Positions 45,368-55,432 of a stretch of DNA of 64,000 nucleotides are shown here, one piece after another; position 1 is the stretch's first letter, and every line of letters starts with the position of its first letter. The position numbers and the translations under genes are program-made. The notes under the pieces are model-generated. The model saw nothing but the letters and a program-made list of their open reading frames with translations, searched no databases and had not been told where the DNA came from. Source of the DNA: Dermacentor variabilis (Eukaryota; Arthropoda; Arachnida; Ixodida; Ixodidae); NCBI RefSeq assembly GCF_050947875.1, contig NC_134569.1, forward strand, positions 261,899,100-261,963,099, written 5' to 3'.

Positions 45368-46561
45368 CTAGACGAGGCTTTCTAGCTGCGGGTCTGCACG
45401 CTGCTGTTCAACAACGTCTTCCGCAGTCATTGTTCCTAGGGAGCCATCGTCATCCTTGTCATCTTGTGGCAGCAGGTCAACGTGAGTGCGTGATAGGCAA
45501 TCGGCATCAGAGTGTTTCCGTCCGGATTTGTAGACAATGGTTACGTTAACTTCCTGGAGTCTCAGACTCGCATCTTGCAAGGCGTCCTGAAGGGCCCTTT
45601 AAGTTTGCCAGCCAACAAAGGCATGGTGATCGCTTACGACTTTAAAAGGCGTGCCATAAAGGTAAGGGCGAAATTTCGTGGTAGCCCAAATGATGGCAAG
45701 GCACTCCTTTACCGTCGTAGAATAATTGGCTTCCACTATTGACAGCGACCAACTAGCGTAAGCAGTGACCCTTCAAATCCATCTTTCTTCTGGACTAGGC
45801 CGGCGCCGAAGCCTAGGCTACTTGCGTCGGTGTGGATTTCGGTGTCGGCACCTCTGTTGAAGTGGGCAAGCACTGGTGGTGAGTGCAGGCGCTGCTCAAA
45901 CTCTTGGAATGTTTTGGCTTGTGGTGCTCACCACTTGAAGTCAACGTCCGATTTCGTGAGGCTAATGGCTAGGCAATACGCGAAAAGTTCTTGATGAAGC
46001 ACCTGTAATAGGCACACAAGCCACCAAGGAATCTGCGCACTACCTTCTTGTCGGTGGGCTGTGGGAAGTTAGTGATGGCAGATGTCTTCTGCAGATCAGG
46101 GCAGACTCCAGATTTGCTGATGACGTGACCCAAGAACACAAACTCGTAAGCAAAGCAGCAGTTTTCCGGCTTCAGAGTGAGCCCTGTAGATTTGATGGCT
46201 TCTAGTACTGTCCCAAGCCAGCTAAAGTGATCATTGAAATTCCTGGCGAAGACAATGAAGTCATGTAAGTAGACATGACAGGTCTGTCACTTCAGCCCTG
46301 CTAACACTATGTCCATCCCCCGCTGCAACGTTGCAGGCGCCGAGCACAGTCCGAATGGCATGACGTTAAACTCATAGAGGCCGTCCAGCATTATGAAGGC
46401 AGTCTTTTCGCGATTCCCCTTGTCCACTTCTATTTGCCAGTAGCCAGTCTTGAGATCTATCGATGAAAAGTATTTTGCGTTTCAGAGCCGATCCAATGCG
46501 TCGTCTATTCGTGGCAGGGAGTATACGTCCTTCTTCATGATCTAGTTCAGTTGACCATTGC
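45368..46561 (-). pseudogene. Gypsy-3 RNase H and reverse transcriptase
   Basis: From high to low coordinates: GYWQIEVDKGNREKTAFIM, LYEFNVMPFGLCSAPATLQR, YLHDFIVFARNF (YLDD changed to YLHD), FLGHVISKSGVCPD, RNase H remains, and LRLQEVNVTIVYKSGRKHSD. Stops and frame changes interrupt it. The first part of RT lies beyond the MITE at 46566-47074. Confidence 0.85.
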
Positions 46562-46565
46562 TTAA

Positions 46566-47074
46566 AGGGACACTAAAGTGAAAAATGATTTCTTCTGCAT
46601 CAGTAAATTACCATTCTAGAACACCAAAAACACCGCTGTTACAACGATAAGATGTTTGGTAAGCCAGAAAAAGTGCAAGCACGAAATACGGGTGGCGATG
46701 CCTACTTAAGTTCCCAAACTTGGGGGCTGTGACGTCTTGGATTTTCATGGCATCTTCTAGGGCCTACTAATTATATATAGCGGTACAGATTGACTACATT
46801 GTGTTCTACAGTAACCAAATATTAAACATGGCAAGTTTCGGGAACCTTTATTCAGCCAACGCAGCCCAAATGCGAAAACATACTTTGGAATCCCTGATGT
46901 CACGCTGACGTACCGGCACTGGGATTTCGGCACGAAATTCAAATACTGATAATTGGACCTTCATTTTCTCATCTAATAATCAAACTATTCTTTTTTTTTA
47001 AATGACTGCCTGCAGGGTTCTCAAACAATGCTTCATTAGTCTAAACTGATTTATTGTTTCGCTTTAGTGTCCCT
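46566..47074. mobile_element. TTAA-flanked MITE (AGGGACACTAAAG family), copy 1
   Basis: Starts AGGGACACTAAAGTGAAA, ends TTTCGCTTTAGTGTCCCT, with TTAA on both sides (46562-46565 and 47075-47078). It interrupts Gypsy-3 RT. A longer relative lies at 52591-53635. Confidence 0.9.
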
Positions 47075-47078
47075 TTAA

Positions 47079-48150
47079 ATGTAGGGTTCCATCCTTTTCT
47101 TCATCAAGAATACACGAGATACCTATGGGCTTTTCGACGGCTGGATCATGCTGTCAGGCAGCATTTCGTAGACTTGTTGCCTGATAGCTTCACGTTCTCA
47201 TGTAGAAACTCGGTAAGGGCTCCGGTGGAGTGGTCGAGCACACTCTTCGGTTATGCGATACTTTGCGACTGGCTTTTGTTGAATCCTCGATGACGTTTAA
47301 AAACAGTCTTTGTATCGTCGAAGCAGACTTCTGAGCTGTTGCTGCTTAATCATGGGGAGACTTGTATTCATGTCGAAGTCTGATGGAGTAACTCTGGTCA
47401 CCAGGTTGATGTGGCAGAATCTGAGAGGACAAACGCATTGCTGGTTTCCACAATTTCCTCGATGTAGGTGATTGTCGTGCCCTTGTTGATGTGTTTGAAC
47501 TCGCCGCTGAAGTTTGTTAGCATCACTTCCGCCTTCCCTCCGTGGAGTCGAGCGATCTGTCTTGCGATGCAACTTTAACGGTTGAGCAGTAGACGTTGTC
47601 GCCCTTGATGATGGCTTCTACGTCTGTGGGTATTTTGGTGCCGATGGAAGTGACAATGCTGGAGCAAGACGGGATGCTCACTTGATCTTTGAGCACACTC
47701 AAGGCGTGGTTGACTATGAGAGCTCTGCACGGTATCACTTGATCTTCAGACAGCGTTATCGACTTAAACTTCAGGTCGATGATTGCGCCGTGTTGGTTCA
47801 AGAAGCGGATGTCTCATGAACACTGTCTCATGAACACTGTCTCATGAACACTGTCTCATGAACACTGTTGGAGGATAACGAAGGTGGCAAGGTAGGTCCG
47901 ATCATTAACGGTAATTCTTGCCATGCAGATTCCAGTCAGCGTTATTAGGTTTGTTCCAGTGGTCCGAATTTGAGGGCCTTCACATGCAGTCTTAACTTTC
48001 TTCAACTAGGCGGCGATGGGACCACTCATGACGGAGTAATCGGCTCCTGCGTCCACTAAGGCGGTGACTACGTGGCCGTTGAGAAGCACATCGAGGTCGG
48101 TGGTTCTTAGCCTTGTGTTGCAGTTAGGTCTTGGCGTTGGATAATGGCTG
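47079..48150 (-). pseudogene. Gypsy-3 protease and protease-RT linker
   Basis: On the minus strand, LLNGHVVTALVDAGADYSVM near 48040-48100 is a retropepsin site (DAGA in place of DTGA), followed by a long linker (MNQHGAIIDLKFKSITLSED, VSIPSCSSIVTSIGTKIP) and FDMNTSLPMIKQQQLRSLL, the stretch before RT. Four 14-base repeats at 47811-47866 lie inside it. Confidence 0.8.
47811..47866. repeat. 14-bp tandem repeat, four units
   Basis: GTCTCATGAACACT occurs four times without change inside the Gypsy-3 protease-RT linker. Three extra units add 42 bases, a multiple of three. Confidence 0.95.
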
Positions 48151-48968
48151 CATTGTGTTGACCTGTGGCTGGAACGTCGCGTCATCAGGTCTTGTTTGGT
48201 CGGCGTGTTCTTTGCTTCGAGGCTTTGTCAGGATGGCGGTGTCTCGTTGATATGTCGTCGAGATAGACTTTTCAGCAGCGTTAGCTCGACGAGCAGCAAC
48301 CGCATCTTCATCGATTGCTGCATTTAGATTTCAGATATGGGCTTGCAGACCGGCCCCAGGCTGGGCCAGTGTATGGTCAGTGTCTCAAGGACAGGTAGCG
48401 GCCTGGCGACAGCAAAAGGACAGTTGTGGAGGGCTCCACTGAGTGGAAGCGAGGTAGTCGACGATATCATGCAGCATTTCACCTTGCTGCGGGCACAGAG
48501 TGATAATTCCAAACCCTCGTAGTCCCAAGTCGCATTATGGGCACTGGCAGAAGACGTCACCTGCAGTGATAGTAGAGCAGGTGGTGGTCAGGGGCTCGCC
48601 ATATGTCAGTCTTCCTCGGGTATTTGCATCGGGCAATGAAAGGGTGAGCTGGCAGCGGTGGTGGCGGACAATGGAACTGTGGCATTACAGGGCCATGGCG
48701 CGAGCGTGGAGGGAAACCTTGATGGCAGGCGACGGTGGCGTAGGTCGTCACTTCCGGCAAGAAACGCAGCAATTTGGGCAGCACTTTGTAAACACTCGGT
48801 GACCGTCGAAATTCGTCCCTGACCATGTCAGTGACTGAAGACACCTGAGGTTGAGAAGAAGGTAACATCTTGCGTAGTTCTTCACATACAATGGCCCTGA
48901 TTGTCTCTTGGAGGTCACCGAAGCCCAGTGCTTGGATTGCGCACTGTGGCGTGAGTACGTGGTGGTTA
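48151..48968 (-). pseudogene. Gypsy-3 gag, C-terminal half with zinc-knuckle remains
   Basis: Minus strand: QALGFGDLQETIRAIVCEEL directly left of the Tigger insert, then SVTDMVRDEFRRSPSVY, then PRKTDIWRAPDHHLLYYHCR, the position where a CxxC zinc knuckle is expected (the first Cys reads Tyr). The knuckle is damaged. Confidence 0.75.
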
Positions 48969-50073
48969 TACAGTCGAACCCACTTATAACAATACTGGTT
49001 TTAACAACATATCGGTTATAATGATGAGAAGCTGCTGCACCATCAACTTTTGTATGTTTTCCATGTTGAAATAACCCGCTTACTACAATGCCCCGTTGCC
49101 GCATTATCGGTTATAACGATGAAGTCTGGCTGCTGGTTGTCAATGCCGAAAGGTAGTGAAATGCAAAATCCTTGAAAAGAAAAGAAAAAGGAAAACGAGA
49201 AATTCGATTCACTGAACAATAGCCTCAACAGCTGAAGCGCGCTCATTTTTGAGTCTTCTCCGCACGCCTCTCTCCCGTGGCCGTTCCACCCCTCCGAACA
49301 CAAATTGGCTGTGTTCATAATTCTACGCCGTGCCACCCTCTGAAACACGAATAGACCACACCAACTGTGCTGCTTCCTGATTCAGTGCAGTTCTGCAATC
49401 AGCTTAATCACTCACGTTCGTTTTTGTTGGTTGCGTCAAAATCGTTCCTGCCCACATGGTTTCTCTGCCTCGTTTGATTTGCCGCCGAAATAGAAAATAG
49501 CTGATGCACCCGCTGCATTGGCAGTGCGCCCGCTGCATTGGCAGTGCACGACATTGCTGGTGAAAAGAAAGCGCACGGCTATAGATTTGGAAACCAAGTG
49601 CTTCTAATCGATGAGGCGATCGTCACAAATGTACTTGCATAGGATAGCGATGGAGACGACAGCAGCAATAACGAGGTAAGGCTGGCTGCCTGAACAATGT
49701 CCTCATAGGAGGCCCGGCAGACCATTCAGTCCCTCTGGTGCTTTGTTTTCGCGAGGATGTTTCCGCTGCACTACGTGGAGCACCTGGATGCCTTGGAGAA
49801 GGATATCAGCAAGTTTCACGCAATGCAAGCAAGGCTAACAGACATAGGGCTTTCTCATGCAAGCCAATGAGAAGTATGTGGCGAGACGCTTGCGCACATC
49901 TCGCCTCAGCATTTCTTCTGCATTTCTCAAGCTGACAGGCTGCAGCGGCACCCTTCTCGCGTTGTTTAGAAGGCCCCTTTTGAGGCCACCAAAGCGATGC
50001 CTTGACGGAGCTCGCATATTGCTTGCCACCCGTGACCCCTCTTTGCAGCTGTTATAGCAGTGCCCTTCTTTAA

Positions 50074-50770
50074 GGGGGGGACCTAGGTTTTATTGGAATT
50101 TTCAATATTTATTTTCGGCGTTCCTCACACGTTTCTGCACATATCTCCGAAATTTGGTTAAAAAATACCATTCCAATTCCATTATCAGGATCTAAAGATG
50201 CGAATCCACAAGTGTTGCCCTTCAAATTAGGGACAAACAGTGCCCGATTTTTTAGAACTTGATAACTACGCGCTCTGCAAGCGCCAGTTTGGTATCATCC
50301 AAAGCTCACGTTTTTGGCTTTCTTTATTCGTCAGTCGGCAACATTGCCGGCGGTGCAGTAACAAAAAAAAAAAAGAAAAGAGACAAAGAAATTCGTGGTG
50401 CACGCTATTGGCCGGTTTGAGCATGTGACCAAGATGGCGAGTCATGATTGGCTCCAAAGACAATAAGCGTTCAAACGACGAAAACGGTCGCCCTTTTGTC
50501 TTAGTCTCGTGACTGTGACGCTGCATATGCTGAAGTTTCGAGAAAGTTTCGTCCCGTGAATCCTTACGAGTGGAAATGGACGAGATGCAATAAACTTCCG
50601 AAAGTGATTCCATCATCACAGTCGGCACAGGATACCTGGCAGCTTGCCGCTCAAGTCGTACTGCCGCTGAATGCCGACACCTGAACTGCTTTGCCGGATT
50701 ACGCATATCCACACGCCGGTTACACTCGCATATGAATTGAACACAACTGTCGCAACTGATATGAGACTAT
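50074..50770 (+). mobile_element. Left end of a TTAA element
   Basis: TTAA (50070-50073) is followed by GGGGGGGACCTAGGTTTTAT, like the GGGGGG family at 6303. No right end was found. The Mutator-like fragment at 54603-55022 may be its remaining transposase, with RTE inserted between; this is inference. Confidence 0.5.
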
Positions 50771-50819
50771 AAATGAAGTAGACTTTAAACTGTGCGCTGA
50801 CCCTGGCATCATACAAGAT

Positions 50820-52151
50820 GTGGATGTGCTCAGCAAGGTGCGCTGCAGTGACCATAGGATGGTAAGAACTCGAACTAGCCTAGACCTGAGGAGGGAACGG
50901 AAGAAACTGGTACATAAGAAGCCGATCAATGAGTTAGCGGTAAGAGGGAAAATAGAGGAATTCCAGATCAAGCTACAGAACAGGCATTCGGCTTTAACTC
51001 AGGAAGAGGACCTTAGTGTTGAAGCAATGAACGACAATCTTGTGGGCATCATTAAGGAGTGTGCAAAAGAAGTCGGTGGTAACTCCATTAGACAGGATAC
51101 CAGTAAGCTGTCGCAGGAGACGAAAGATCTGATCAAGAAACGCCAATATATGAAAGCCTCTAACCCTACAGCTAGAATAGAACTGGCAGAACTTTCGAAG
51201 TTAATCAACAAGCGTAAGACAGCTGACATAAGCAAGTATAATATGGATAGAATTGAGCATGCTCTCAGGAACGGAGGAAGCCTAAAAGCAGTGAAGAAGA
51301 AACTAGGAATTGGAATGAATCAGATGTATGCGTTAACAGACAAAGCCGGCAATATCATTACTAATACGGATGAGATAGTTCAAGTGGCTGAGGAGTTCTA
51401 TAGAGATCTATACAGTACCAGTGGCACCCACGACGATAATGGAAGAGAGAATAGTCTAGAGGAATTCGAAATCCCCCAGGTAACGTCGAAAGAAGTAAAG
51501 AAAGCCTTGGGAGCTATGCAAAGGGGGAAGGCAGCTGGGGAGGATCAGGTAACAGCAGATTTGTTGAAGGATGGTGGGCAGATTGTTCTAGATAAACTGG
51601 CCACCCTGTATACACAATGCCTCATGACTTCGGGCTTACCGGAGTCTTGGAAGAACGCTAACATAATCCTAATCCATAAGAAAGGGGACGCCAAAGACTT
51701 GAAAAATTATAGACCGATCAGCTTACTGTCCGTTACCTACAACGTATTTACTAATGTAATCGCAAATAGAATCAGGAACACCTTAGACTTCTGTCAACCA
51801 AAGGAGCAGGCAGGATTCCGTAAAGGTTACTCAACAATAGACCATATTCACACTATCAATCAGGTGATAGAGACATGTGCGGAATATAACCAACGCTTAT
51901 ATATAGGTTTAATTGATTACGAGAAAGCATTTGATTCAGTTGAAACCTCAGCAGTCATGGAGGCATTACGGAATCAGGGTGTAGACGAGCCGTATGTAAA
52001 AATACTGAAAGATATTTATAGCGGCTCCACAGCCACCATAGTCCTCCGTAAAGAAAGCAACAAAATCCAAATAAAGAAAGGCGTTAGGAAGGGAGATACG
52101 ATCTCTCCAATGCTACTCACAGCGTGTTTACAGGAGAAGAATTGGGGATAA
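50820..52151 (+). pseudogene. RTE reverse transcriptase, 5' part
   Basis: A 443-residue open frame covers the linker (ELAVRGKIEEFQIKLQNRHS, DRIEHALRNGGSLKAVKKKL) and RT fingers and palm: ANIILIHKKGDAKDLKNYRP, FRKGYSTIDHIHTINQVIE, LYIGLIDYEKAFDSVETSAV (motif A) and IQIKKGVRKGDTISPML (motif B, with RQGD changed to RKGD). A deletion near 52130 shifts the frame just before the catalytic FADD. Confidence 0.88.
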
Positions 52152-52590
52152 AAGTTAATGGAGAATACCTTAGTAACTTGCGATTCGCTGATGATATTGC
52201 CTTGCTTAGTAGCTCAGGGGAACAACTGCAATGCATGCTCACTGACCTGGAGAGGCAAAGCAGAAGGGTGGGTCTAAAAATTAATCTGCAGAAAACTAAA
52301 GTAATGTTTAACAGTCTCGGAAGAAAACAGCAGTTTATGATAGGTAGTGAGACACTGGAAGTGGTAAGGGAACACATCTACTTAGGACAGGTAGTGACCG
52401 CAGATCCGGATCCTGAGACTGAAATAACCAGAAGAATAAGAATGGGCTGGGGTGCGTTTGGCAGGCATTCTCAGATCATGAACAGCAGGTTGCCATTATC
52501 CCTCAAGAGAAAAGTGTATAACAGCTGTGTCTTACCAGTACTCACGTATGGGACAGAAACCTGGAGGCTTACGAAAAAGGTTCCACTTAA
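52124..52590 (+). pseudogene. RTE reverse transcriptase, FADD and thumb
   Basis: The next frame carries NLRFADDIALLSSSGEQLQC with an intact catalytic FADD, then SRRVGLKINLQKTKVMFNSL, ETLEVVREHIYLGQVVTADP, and ends with PVLTYGTETWRLTKKV before the MITE. The C-terminus continues beyond the MITE at 53640-53790 and 54380-54580. Confidence 0.88.
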
Positions 52591-53635
52591 AGGGACACTA
52601 AAGGTTACCAGAAAGTCAAGTTAAAGTGGTAGAGCAATGTTCTAGAATGTCTAAGGCGTCAATCTAATCGCGAACAGAGCTTTAGTAACCGAGAAATTGA
52701 GGTAAATGCATGACACGATTTGACACCCCGCAGCGACATTCTGGTACTAGCCCGATGACGAAAGCACTCCTCATAATTTGTGTTACTAATACTCAACTAC
52801 TCGTATTAAATATATAATATCATTCGATTATAAGACGGAAGAAAATGCTACTTGTCTACGTCTATTCGATTCTAAGAAAAAATAACATTTTGACGTTACC
52901 CTTCAGTAGTATGGATGGTCGAAAGGTTTCGTTTTCGCTCGACTCTGCGCCACGCACGCTTTGGAGTTTCAGTAATTTCGTTATCGCGTCGTGCTGTGCG
53001 GGTTCTGCTGGCTCGCGAAACTTTAATTTCGAACATGCAGTGAGAATGCCACGTCCTTGTGATGTCGTGGGAAGCTCTCGTTGCTTTCCTGCTCTGGAGA
53101 GCCGGTGTCGAGGCCGCCGTCGTAGTACGCAACGATGCCAGCAGCGCGAGCCCTCAGCAGCAGGTCACACTCGTCAGTGCTCAAATCGCTGAAGTTGAGC
53201 CCAGCATCACGAGCCAATCTGTCGTTGTCAGGGTCCATTGTGACGAGCGTCGAAGTTTGCATCATAGAATAAAGTACCAGCTTATAGTCGCGCGTTTCTC
53301 CTTCCGCTAGCCACCATACTCCCGCTTTCACTCTGCTGTCGGCTCTGTCTTGGCTCTGTTTCTGGCCGTGCGTTTGCGTTTTGCGCAGAAAAGCCATAGC
53401 GCCGTCTGCGGATGCCATTCTACTCACCGATGGCGCAACGTCACTATGAGACCATGATGTCAGTACTCCTCAATCGGAGGGCGGGCTATTTGAACTGCAC
53501 TAGAGGTATGCGGGCGCTTCAGAACGTATTTTCTCTTAAAATAAGTCTCTCCTTGGCACGAAACAAGCGTTTCGAGGTTTCTGGGATGGTATTTCAACAG
53601 TCCACATTCACTTAATAGTAACCTTTAGTGTCCCT
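52591..53635. mobile_element. TTAA-flanked element (AGGGACACTAAAG family), copy 2
   Basis: Starts AGGGACACTAAAGGTTACC, ends GGTTAACC-like sequence GTAACCTTTAGTGTCCCT, with TTAA at 52587-52590 and 53636-53639. The RTE frame resumes after it (LKLRTTQRAIERRM). It is twice as long as copy 1 and contains a possible coding remnant at 53023-53240 on the minus strand. Confidence 0.9.
53023..53240 (-). pseudogene. Possible N-terminal exon of the TTAA element's protein
   Basis: An acidic peptide beginning MDPDNDRLARDAGLNFSDLS with SPEQESNES. I recall similar N-termini in tick proteins annotated with a P2X7 intracellular-type domain, but this is a memory and not a search result. Confidence 0.4.
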
Positions 53636-53959
53636 TTAAATTGAGGACGACACAACGAGCTATAGAAAGAAGAATGATAGGTGTAACGTTAAGGGATAAG
53701 AAAAGAGCAGATTGGGTGAGGGAATAAACGCGAGTGAATGACATCTTAGTTGAAATCAAGAAAAAGAAACGGGCATGGGCAGGTCATGTAATGAGGAGAA
53801 GAAGGGGGGTTAACCGAGGGGCCCGATTTTTATTAGTCATATCATGAGAAGCCAACAAACGCCGAGACCAAGGACAACATAGGGGAAATCACTTGTGCTT
53901 AATAAATGAGATAAAGAAACAATAAATTAGTGGAAAATAAAGTGGATGAAAAAACAACT

Positions 53960-54035
53960 TGCCGCAGGTGGGAACTGAACCCACAACCTTCGCATTTCAC
54001 GTGCGATGCTCTACCAATTGAGCTACCGCAGCGCC
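53960..54035 (-). other. tRNA-like head, left arm (minus strand)
   Basis: 76 bases read GGCGCTGCGGTAGCTCAATT and end with CTGCGGCA. A-box (TAGCTCAATTGGTAGAGC) and B-box (GGTTCAGTTCCC) sequences are present. The anticodon arm folds (TCGCA/TGCGA), but the loop lacks the usual U33, so a functional tRNA is unlikely. Confidence 0.7.
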
Positions 54036-54183
54036 GTTTTCTCATCAACTTTCTTGTGCCTGCGGCAAAAAAAATGAAAGGAAGTTCCACGTCCGCTGCC
54101 AAAATCTGTGAGTGGTGGTGCTGGCTAACACTCCCAAGGTTCTACTAGGACACATAAATACCCAAGAATGTGGATGAGAAAAC

Positions 54184-54259
54184 GGCGCCACGGTAGCTCA
54201 ATTGGTAGAGCATCACACGCGAAATGCGAAGGTTGTGGGTTCGGTTCCCACCTGCAGCA
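54184..54259 (+). other. tRNA-like head, right arm (plus strand)
   Basis: 76 bases, the inverted partner of 53960-54035, with A and B boxes retained (GGTTCGGTTCCC). The acceptor stem is less well matched than in the left copy. Taken as SINE promoter sequence rather than a working tRNA. Confidence 0.7.
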
Positions 54260-54602
54260 AGTTGTTTTTTCATCCACTTTAATTTCCATTAATTTATCGT
54301 TTCTTTATCTCATTTATTAAGCACAAGTGATTTCCCCTATGTTGTCCTTGGTGTCGGTGTTTGTTGGCTTCTTGTGATATGTAATGAGGAGGGAAGATAG
54401 CCGATGGTCATTAAGGGTTACGGACTGGATTCCAAGGAAAGGGAAGCGTAGCAGGGGGCGGCAGAAAGTTAGGTGGGCGGACGAGATTAAGAGGTTTGCA
54501 GGGACAACATTGCCACAATTAGTACATGGCTGGGGAAGTTGGAGAAGTATGGGAGAGGCCTTTGCCCTGCACTGGGCGTAACCAGGCTGATGATGATGAT
54601 GT

Positions 54603-55022
54603 CATAACTGAAGAGGAAGTGGATAAGATAAGAGCACATGAGAAAGCTAGGCACGACAAGATTGCATCTGTGGTGGTAACGGAGCGAAAGATTCGGTGTT
54701 TTGTTGAAGATCCGACTGCCGATAGTGCAACAGCCTCGGTCGTGAAGCCTGCTACTCCGTACGTTGCCGTTGGACTTGCAGCAGTGAACAATCTTCTCGG
54801 CATTTTTTCTTGCAGTACTTGTGGTGGTTCTGCGTAGCTGGTGCGGAGTGGTCAGGATTATGGTATCACTACTAAACTGACTGTGGTTTCAGAGATCTGT
54901 GGTGAAGTTGTGTCGAGATGGAGCTCGAGGGAAATTGAGGGCCCGAAAAGGTGTAATCCTCTTGAACTGAATGTACTCGCAGTGCATGCTTGTCGTCAAC
55001 CGGCAATGGCCAAACGGCCATG
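54603..55022 (+). pseudogene. Mutator-like transposase domain, N-terminal part
   Basis: Encodes VGLAAVNNLLGIFSCSTCGG, a stop, then KLTVVSEICGEVVSRWSS and KRCNPLELNVLAVHACRQ. The pattern of a Cys pair, a second Cys pair about 25 residues later and an LNVLA block is the N-terminal signature of the arthropod Mutator-like transposase domain as I recall it. The protein breaks off at MAKRP and is followed by AT-rich 3' UTR-like sequence. Confidence 0.6.
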
Positions 55023-55432
55023 AATTATACCTAGTGCATACTGATGGCCTTTGGGGCCATTTTTTTTTTCTTCGAGCCTTTTTTCAATATATCAGTTGAA
55101 ATGTTTTTTTCTTATTTTCTCAAAACCACAATTTTGATGATGATGCCGTATTGGAGGTGCATTATCTCTGCTTCTACTTGTGGTATCACTGTAATTCGTT
55201 TTTTTTACAGAAAGGCAAAGCTGTGTAGAGTGCAAATATACGAAATTATGTTGTTGCATTCATTAGAAGATTTAAAAAAAAATGTTTTTAAGCAGTTAGA
55301 TGGACTGCTCTCACTAAAGTTGGCAACATTTTCATTTGATATAAAATTCAGTTAGAACACCATACTTATTTATTAGTTCCACATCATTTTCGTATGCTGA
55401 TATTTATTATGCCATGTATAGTTTGATAGATA
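55023..55432. other. AT-rich sequence before CAGGG copy B
   Basis: Probably 3' sequence of the preceding transposon. No gene seen. Confidence 0.4.

Larger units (their letters stand above)
53799..54378. mobile_element. Fold-back element with two inverted tRNA-like SINE units
   Basis: Two long inverted arms (about 53830-54050 and 54180-54378) match as reverse complements; each carries a tRNA-like head and the same body. The centre is about 130 bp. A 13-bp direct repeat, ATGTAATGAGGAG, flanks the element (53786-53798 and 54379-54391) and RTE sequence resumes after it. The arms differ at scattered positions, and the right arm lacks the attaataaaaatcgggcccc end that the left has. Confidence 0.88.
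50771..54600 (+). mobile_element. RTE LINE, copy 4, the longest here, interrupted twice
   Basis: Begins inside the end of the endonuclease (NEVDFKLCADPGIIQDVD-like, DHRMVRTRTSLD) and runs to the RTE 3' end and tail gatgatgatgatg at about 54600. It is interrupted by a TTAA MITE (52591-53635) and a fold-back tRNA element (53799-54378). The first 1 kb of a full RTE is missing. Confidence 0.88.

Noticed and set aside
47811..47866. CRISPR-like array
   Set aside because: Direct 14-bp repeats without spacers in animal DNA; a simple tandem duplication.
53960..54259. Two functional tRNA genes
   Set aside because: A and B boxes are present, but the anticodon loop lacks U33, and both lie in the inverted arms of a repeat element.
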